Below, in pieces: positions 35,386-40,386 of a stretch of 40,386 nucleotides of DNA; position 1 is the first letter of the stretch, and each line of letters starts with the position of its first letter. The stretch spans positions 1-40,386 of the forward strand of contig JBAXGW010000040.1 of assembly GCA_037139195.1 (NCBI GenBank). Direction: 5' to 3'. This DNA is from JBAXGW01 sp037139195. Its GTDB lineage: Bacteria > Bacteroidota > Bacteroidia > Bacteroidales > JAHJDW01. The notes beneath the pieces are model-generated. The model did no database searches, had not been told where the DNA came from, and saw only the letters and a list, made by a program, of their open reading frames with translations. The translations under genes and the position numbers were made by a program.

Positions 35386-36747
35386 ATGTCTAAAATTAAA
35401 ACTGCTTATTTTTGTCAAAACTGTGGTCATCAATCTCCAAAATGGCTTGGTAAATGTCCTTCTTGCAATCAATGGAATACTATAGTAGAAGAAATAGTTA
35501 AAAAAGAAACAAAAAATACTAATACCTTTGTTTCGTCATCTCCTTCCCCAATTAAAATAAATGAAATCACCGATTCTAGTGATATTAGAATGCCATCAAA
35601 TAATATTGAGTTAGACCGCGTTCTAGGTGGTGGAATAGTTCCTGGTGCAATTATTCTTGTTGGCGGGGAACCAGGAATTGGGAAATCAACTCTTTTGCTA
35701 CAAGTTGCTCTTCAATTAACAGACTTAAAAATTCTTTATGTTTCGGGAGAAGAAAATGAGCAGCAAATTAAGATGCGTGCAAATAGAATTGGCATTAATA
35801 ATGAAAATTGTTTCGTTTTAACAGAAACTAATACAGAGTCTATTTTTCATCTAATATCTGATATTCAACCCGATTTACTTGTTATTGACTCTATTCAAAC
35901 ACTACATACGTCAACTATTGAATCAACTGCTGGAAGTGTATCTCAAATAAGGGAATGTGCTTCACAATTGCAAAAATATGCTAAGAGTGCATCTGTTCCC
36001 GTTTTTCTTATTGGTCATATTACTAAAGATGGCAATATTGCAGGGCCTAAAATTTTAGAACACATGGTTGATGTAGTTCTTAATTTTGAAGGAGACATAA
36101 ACCATGCTTATCGCATTCTTCGTGCATCTAAAAACCGATTTGGCTCTGTTTCAGAAATTGGAATATACGAAATGCAATCTTTTGGACTACGAGAAGTAAA
36201 TAATCCTTCTGAAATTCTACTCTCTCGTAGAGATGAGAACCTAAGTGGCATATCTATAAGTGCTACACTTGAAGGAGTTCGACCATTATTAATAGAAACT
36301 CAAGCATTAGTAAGTACTGCTGCTTATGGAATGCCCCAAAGAGTCTCAACAGGTTTTGATCAGCGCAGACTGAACATGCTTTTAGCTGTACTTGAAAAAA
36401 GATGCGGGTTTCGTTTAGCAACTAAAGATGTCTTTTTAAATATTGCAGGAGGAATTAGAGTTGATGATCCAGCGATAGATTTGTCTATAGTATCATCAAT
36501 TCTCTCGTCAAATATTGATGCCCCTATATCATCTAGTTATTGTTTTGCGGCAGAGGTAGGTTTGTCCGGTGAAATTCGACCAGTTGGACGAATAGAACAA
36601 AGAATATCTGAAGCGATAAAACTTGGGTTTGAAAAAATATTTATTTCAAAATATAATATTAAAGATTCTAAAGAATTTACAAGTGATGGTTTTGAAGTTG
36701 TGTGTGTTTCAAGAATTGAAGAAGTCTTTAAATATTTGTTTTCTTAA
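35386..36747 (+). CDS. radA: DNA repair protein RadA (Sms)
   Basis: RadA is a RecA-like branch-migration helicase acting in recombination and repair. The 453-residue length matches the family. In order: the N-terminal zinc finger with C10, C13, C24 and C27 (YFCQNCGHQSPKWLGKCPSC), the RecA-like core with Walker A GGEPGIGKST and Walker B LLVIDSIQT, the diagnostic KNRFGSVSEIG motif, and a Lon-protease-like C-terminal domain (SYCFAAEVGLSGEIRPVGRIEQRI). It has no signal peptide. It starts 2 nt after the lipoprotein gene, and a hairpin at 36812-36850 ends the transcript. Confidence 0.97.
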   Translation: MSKIKTAYFCQNCGHQSPKWLGKCPSCNQWNTIVEEIVKKETKNTNTFVSSSPSPIKINEITDSSDIRMPSNNIELDRVLGGGIVPGAIILVGGEPGIGKSTLLLQVALQLTDLKILYVSGEENEQQIKMRANRIGINNENCFVLTETNTESIFHLISDIQPDLLVIDSIQTLHTSTIESTAGSVSQIRECASQLQKYAKSASVPVFLIGHITKDGNIAGPKILEHMVDVVLNFEGDINHAYRILRASKNRFGSVSEIGIYEMQSFGLREVNNPSEILLSRRDENLSGISISATLEGVRPLLIETQALVSTAAYGMPQRVSTGFDQRRLNMLLAVLEKRCGFRLATKDVFLNIAGGIRVDDPAIDLSIVSSILSSNIDAPISSSYCFAAEVGLSGEIRPVGRIEQRISEAIKLGFEKIFISKYNIKDSKEFTSDGFEVVCVSRIEEVFKYLFS

Positions 36748-36811
36748 ATAAATATTAAAATCAGGATTTATTACCTGAAAAAATCCATTATTCTTTATAA
36801 TAGCGGAAAAG

Positions 36812-36850
36812 ATAAAACCCTAAAAAGTATAAAACTAATTAGGGTTTTAT
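36812..36850. terminator. Bidirectional terminator hairpin after radA and the SprB-repeat gene
   Basis: ATAAAACCCTAA (36812-36823) pairs with TTAGGGTTTTAT (36839-36850), 12 bp, around a 15-nt loop AAAGTATAAAACTAA. Each arm supplies a T-rich side on one strand. The loop sequence recurs in the hairpin at 38781-38813. Confidence 0.75.
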
Positions 36851-36877
36851 TGATTATAGAGAGGAATAAAATCAAAT

Positions 36878-38650
36878 CTATTTTATAAATTTCTTTACAA
36901 TATAGGAGCCGTCTGTATTCATAAATCTAATGAAATAAACCCCTTCTGATAAATTTGAAACATTTATACTCATCAAAGCTCCTTCAACGCTGTATGTATT
37001 TATATATTGACCATTAATTGTGAAAATATCAAATGATACAACTTTTTCATTTAAACTTAAATGTAAATAATCAGATACTGGATTTGGATATACCTTTAAC
37101 TCGTTTGATTCTTTTTCGCTCACATCTGTTTTTATATTTAAGATTGCAAAAAGAGAATTTAAACTCTTGCAGCTAAAAACTAGTCCAACATAATAGGTGC
37201 CAGGTAAAGAAATTGAATAATTATATGTGTAATCAAGATATGAAACGACTCCACCTTGGGAAATTTTCCATTTTACATCTACAGTTGATGGATGAATAGT
37301 ATATGTGTAAACAAAGGCATAATCAATATTTGTTATACAAGTATCAGCTGTTCCCCACAAAGTATCACCAGGATTAACTTGTGGCGAATCAGAACTTATA
37401 TCTACTAATGCAACCGACCAAATATTTGACGAATCAGACACAATTACAAAATATGATTTATCATCACACAAATTATTTATCGACAAAGTAGTGTCATTAA
37501 AATAGGTATTTGCCAATCCCCATTTATATTTATATGGAGGATTTCCTCCGCTAACATCAGCCCATGCTTCTCCAATGCAATTATTTAAAGATGTATTTAC
37601 TGTGTTTATATCAATAGTAGGATAGTTTAAATTGGCTCCACCAATAGTGACATTCTGTGGATATTTTATACAAGGACAGAATTCATCTGATATTTCTATA
37701 AGATATGACCCAGGACATAAATTGTTATTAAAATTATCTAAATATACATAAAAGTTGGTATCTGGGATATTAAAATACAAATTGTAACTTAAGGGATTTG
37801 ACAAAGAAATAGATCCATTACAACCATTTGTTGCATCTTGAGGAATCACTGTTGTAAAAACCTCTTTTTTAATGCAGAAACTAGAATTATCTGTATTTCC
37901 AACACTATCTATAAGTGAAATAGTATGATTTCCATAATGTAATGCTGAATAAGAAATAGTATCTATCGTATTTTGACGTGTAAAGTGCAATGTGTCTGCA
38001 CTGCTTGAAATAGCAACTTGTATAGGCGGAATCCCTGTAACGGTTAATTTTATCATTGATCCGATTGTATCATAAGAGGGAGAATTATAATCAATGAAAT
38101 TATTATTGACCTGAATTGTCTGAATCCCTTTAGCTCCATTTGAGTCAGTACAAACACCAAAATACCTGCCTTGACACAAATTTGAAATATATCCATATTC
38201 AACAATTGAATCGTCATAAACCAAAACTCCGTTACTTTCATCAAAAAGTTGATAATGATAAGGCGGAATTCCTTGATTTAAGTTAAAGCCAACTGAACCA
38301 TTGCAATGATTATAAAACGTTTCAGCAGAAATCGGATATAATCCTTGTATTTCAAGTATTATTTGCGTAGACGGGCTAAAAACAACAGAATCAATAGATA
38401 TAGAATCTAAAGCGTCAGTAACAGTTACTGTATATGTTCCAAGACAAAGGTTTTCTATGTAAATACTAGTGTCTCCTGTGCTCCAAACAAATGAATAGGG
38501 AGCTACGCCATCAATTGCATGCGCCCAAGCTTTTCCTGTACATTGACTAATTGCAGTTGCAGGAATAGAGCCTACTTCTACACTCAAATTTTGAGAAAAT
38601 AGATTATGACAAATAAAGACGAGAATAAAAATAAATGTATAATTTTTCAT
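36878..38650 (-). CDS. Secreted SprB-repeat protein, T9SS type A
   Basis: The 590-residue protein has a signal peptide (MKNYTFIFILVFICHNLFSQ). It has SprB-type repeats: ITQCTGKAWAHAIDGVAPYSF-like openings, e.g. GVAPYSFVWSTGDTSIYIEN with LCLGTYTVTVTDA (about 48-82), a related unit at NHCNGSVGFNLNQGIPPYHY (about 115-170), one at GCNGSISLSN and one at NNCIGEAWADVSGGNPPYKY (about 360-415). The C-terminal type A signal reads LKVYPNPVSDYLHLSL...GVYFIRF...IVKKFIK (about 520-590). SprB is the mobile gliding adhesin of Flavobacterium; this is a much smaller relative of the repeat, with a type A signal, so only the fold and secretion are inferred. The next gene upstream is a paralogue. A TATGTTTG box (38680-38673) precedes the ATG. 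Confidence 0.85.
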   Translation of the reverse strand: MKNYTFIFILVFICHNLFSQNLSVEVGSIPATAISQCTGKAWAHAIDGVAPYSFVWSTGDTSIYIENLCLGTYTVTVTDALDSISIDSVVFSPSTQIILEIQGLYPISAETFYNHCNGSVGFNLNQGIPPYHYQLFDESNGVLVYDDSIVEYGYISNLCQGRYFGVCTDSNGAKGIQTIQVNNNFIDYNSPSYDTIGSMIKLTVTGIPPIQVAISSSADTLHFTRQNTIDTISYSALHYGNHTISLIDSVGNTDNSSFCIKKEVFTTVIPQDATNGCNGSISLSNPLSYNLYFNIPDTNFYVYLDNFNNNLCPGSYLIEISDEFCPCIKYPQNVTIGGANLNYPTIDINTVNTSLNNCIGEAWADVSGGNPPYKYKWGLANTYFNDTTLSINNLCDDKSYFVIVSDSSNIWSVALVDISSDSPQVNPGDTLWGTADTCITNIDYAFVYTYTIHPSTVDVKWKISQGGVVSYLDYTYNYSISLPGTYYVGLVFSCKSLNSLFAILNIKTDVSEKESNELKVYPNPVSDYLHLSLNEKVVSFDIFTINGQYINTYSVEGALMSINVSNLSEGVYFIRFMNTDGSYIVKKFIK

Positions 38651-38672
38651 GGCAATATATTTTAGTTTAATA

Positions 38673-38746
38673 CAAACATAAGTGCATTCAAACAGAAGAA
38701 AAATTACAAATAAGTTAACGGCATAATCTATAAAGTTAACGGCATA
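38673..38746 (-). promoter_or_regulatory. -7 box and duplicated 14-mer upstream of the SprB-repeat gene
   Basis: On the minus strand TATGTTTG (38680-38673) fits TAnnTTTG; the nearest good TTTG (38710-38707) is 26 nt away, longer than usual. Upstream of it lie two direct copies of AAGTTAACGGCATA (38712-38725 and 38733-38746), 21 nt apart, i.e. two helical turns. They could be an operator. Confidence 0.45.
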
Positions 38747-38780
38747 TTTTAATCAGTAAAAGGGGTATATATTATATAAA

Positions 38781-38820
38781 AACCCCTGAAAAGTATAAAA
38801 CTAATCAGGGGTTATTTTTT
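38781..38820. terminator. Terminator hairpin after the broken SprB-repeat paralogue
   Basis: AACCCCTGA (38781-38789) pairs with TCAGGGGTT (38805-38813) around the loop AAAGTATAAAACTAA. The minus-strand T-tract follows for the gene ending at 38853; on the plus strand ATTTTTT follows. It shares its loop with the hairpin at 36812-36850 while the stems differ by paired changes. Confidence 0.75.
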
Positions 38821-38852
38821 ATCTCAAAGATATTAATCTATTAAATAAGGTA

Positions 38853-40355
38853 TTATTTAACAAATTTCTTCACTATAAAGGAGCCATCAATGTTTATAAA
38901 TCGAATAAAATAAACCCCTTCAGCTAAATTACTAACATTAATAGTCATTTGATTGCCTTTAGCTTCATAAGAGTTTATCTTTTGACCACTCATAGTCATC
39001 AAATCAAATGCTACAATATTGCTATTTAAACTTAAATTTAAGTAATCAGTTGCTGGATTTGGATAAAGTTTTATTTCATTTATATTAATTTCATTTATAG
39101 ATGTCTCAAAATTTAAAATCCCAAAAAGAATATTTGAACTTTTGCAACCCATAACTAAACCAACATTATATGTTCCAGGCAATGTAATTGAATAATCATA
39201 GGTTTGATTTAAATAAGAAACTATTCCACTTTGAACAATTGCCCATGTAATATCTACTGTATTTGAATTTATCGTATATGCATATATATAAGCTTCGTCA
39301 ATATTTATAATACAAGTATCTGCTGTTGCCCAAATAGTATCACCTGGAATAACCAATGGTAAACCACCATTAACAACCAGATATTTAATTACCCAAATGC
39401 CAACGGCATCTGTAACTTTAACTGCATATGTTTCGGGATATCCACATAAACTATCTATACTTTGAGTAGTTTCAGGAAGCAATTCTCTCATCTTAGCCCA
39501 TTGATAACTATATGGAGGTGTTCCACCATAAGCAACTACTGATGCTTCTCCTAAACAATTATTGTTGGGACTATTTACTGAATTCGTTTGAACTGTAGGA
39601 TAATTTAAAACCAAATCAGCAATTGTAAAGTTCATGTAATCATGTACATCAACACATGTTATATTCTGAATTGATACATAATAAAAACCAGGACACAATT
39701 TATTATTATCGATTGGGAACTCATAATACAATGAATCATTATTATAAGGAATCGCAAGTATGCTAAAAAGATTTGAATCACTCAGAACAATTCCCCCATC
39801 ACACCCATTAATCGGGTCTTGAGTTGAAACTTGAACATTATTTTCATAAACACAAAATGCTTCTCCATTTGTAATTCCATCATTTGTAATTAAAGAAATA
39901 AAATGAGGTCCTAATACATGAGGAGTATAACTAATAATCACATCTGAATTATTAATTATATAATTTACTGAATCTGAATTAGTCCCGTATATTGATACAT
40001 TAATTGGAGGTGTTCCGACTACATGAACAAAAATTGAAGTATCATTCAAAAAGTTTTTGCCATTTCCACCTTCACCTATTGTTTCAAAGTTAATATATCT
40101 ATTTGAAATATTAAAACTATCAAAAAAAACACCTTTATTCGAATCTGAAACTACTGTATAATATGATCCTGCACAACCATTTGATGGCGAATAATAGGTA
40201 TTTGAAATGCTATCAATTAATAATAAACCCGTTAATGCATCAAATATTTTAAAATGAAATGGAGAGACCCCAATAACTGGAAGATTTATAAATCCATTGC
40301 AATAACCATATAAAGTACTAATATTTGAATTAATATAACTGGGTATCCCCTTTAC
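38853..40355 (-). CDS. SprB-repeat protein paralogue, T9SS type A, 5' end broken/partial at window edge
   Basis: The 500-codon open frame from 40355 down to 38853 is a clear paralogue of the gene at 36878. Matching parts include YCNGFINLPVIGVSPFHFKI (versus HCNGSVGFNLNQGIPPYHYQL), NNCLGEASVVAYGGTPPYSYQW and the type A end LKLYPNPATDYLNLSL...GVYFIRF...IVKKFVK. No ATG begins the homologous region: homology runs upstream of the TTG at 40049, so that is not a real start. A TGA in this frame sits at 40356-40358, and further up the homologous protein continues in another frame (40384-40355, reading SKIEIILDE, matching TQIILEIQG of the paralogue). A one-base frameshift near 40355 is the simplest reading: a sequencing error near a contig end, or a true pseudogene. 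The signal peptide would lie outside the window. Confidence 0.8.
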   Translation of the reverse strand, partial: VKGIPSYINSNISTLYGYCNGFINLPVIGVSPFHFKIFDALTGLLLIDSISNTYYSPSNGCAGSYYTVVSDSNKGVFFDSFNISNRYINFETIGEGGNGKNFLNDTSIFVHVVGTPPINVSIYGTNSDSVNYIINNSDVIISYTPHVLGPHFISLITNDGITNGEAFCVYENNVQVSTQDPINGCDGGIVLSDSNLFSILAIPYNNDSLYYEFPIDNNKLCPGFYYVSIQNITCVDVHDYMNFTIADLVLNYPTVQTNSVNSPNNNCLGEASVVAYGGTPPYSYQWAKMRELLPETTQSIDSLCGYPETYAVKVTDAVGIWVIKYLVVNGGLPLVIPGDTIWATADTCIINIDEAYIYAYTINSNTVDITWAIVQSGIVSYLNQTYDYSITLPGTYNVGLVMGCKSSNILFGILNFETSINEININEIKLYPNPATDYLNLSLNSNIVAFDLMTMSGQKINSYEAKGNQMTINVSNLAEGVYFIRFINIDGSFIVKKFVK

Positions 40356-40386
40356 TCATCTAATATTATTTCGATTTTACTATCAT

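Noticed and set aside
36761..36778. TCAGG...CCTGA hairpin just after radA as a terminator
   Set aside because: Only five base pairs and an A-tract on the wrong side for the plus strand; the stronger hairpin is at 36812-36850.

Overview
The window reads as chromosomal DNA of a Bacteroidota species (Cytophaga/Sphingobacteria-like rather than a gut Bacteroides, but the order cannot be fixed from sequence alone). Evidence: low GC; almost no Shine-Dalgarno sequences; repeated promoters of the Bacteroidota form TTG-N17..21-TAnnTTTG; many secreted proteins ending in type IX secretion system (T9SS) sorting domains of type A (YPNP...GxYxxxx) or type B (CHU_C, gliding-motility-associated); a PorP/SprF-like barrel; and the long, insertion-bearing form of IspG. 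No rRNA, tRNA, CRISPR array, transposase or phage gene was seen.

Layout. 1-5.1 kb (+): a secreted seven-unit propeller protein, an M24 aminopeptidase P, an alpha/beta hydrolase and a GT-C-like membrane protein. 5.1-8.0 kb (-): cysC-cysD-cysN, the sulfate activation operon. 8.1-9.7 kb (+): a trpB2 gene (stand-alone tryptophan synthase beta chain) preceded by a short ORF with two Trp-Trp pairs and a strong intrinsic terminator, i.e. a ribosome-mediated trp attenuator. 9.7-10.5 kb: non-coding, with an 18-unit, 21-bp minisatellite and a long 5' leader. 10.5-17.0 kb (+): a 1722-residue leishmanolysin-like metalloprotease/beta-helix surface protein and a type B secreted protein. 17.3-26.6 kb (-): two giant type B adhesins, one carrying seven 88-residue repeats. 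26.9-29.4 kb (+): a tightly coupled three-gene operon of a membrane-anchored AraC-type regulator, a PorP/SprF barrel and a lipoprotein that is little more than a bare CHU_C module. 29.4-34.6 kb (-): PIF1-type helicase, ispG and two short SSB paralogues. 34.9-36.7 kb (+): a small lipoprotein and radA. 36.9 kb to the end (-): two SprB-repeat paralogues, each followed by a related hairpin; the last is broken by an apparent frameshift at the window edge.

How it fits together. Housekeeping metabolism (sulfate activation, isoprenoids, tryptophan, DNA repair) is interleaved with a large T9SS cargo set: three type A proteins with intact ends, one broken type A paralogue, three secreted type B proteins, and one lipoprotein with a type B-like module. 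The PorP/SprF operon sits directly beside and divergent from the two giant type B adhesins, which suggests dedicated export or surface attachment of those adhesins.

The most distinctive non-coding signal is the trp leader at 8104-8270. It has leader peptide, an alternative hairpin, a candidate antiterminator and a 12-bp terminator with nine T residues, in the order expected for classical attenuation, but upstream of a lone trpB2.
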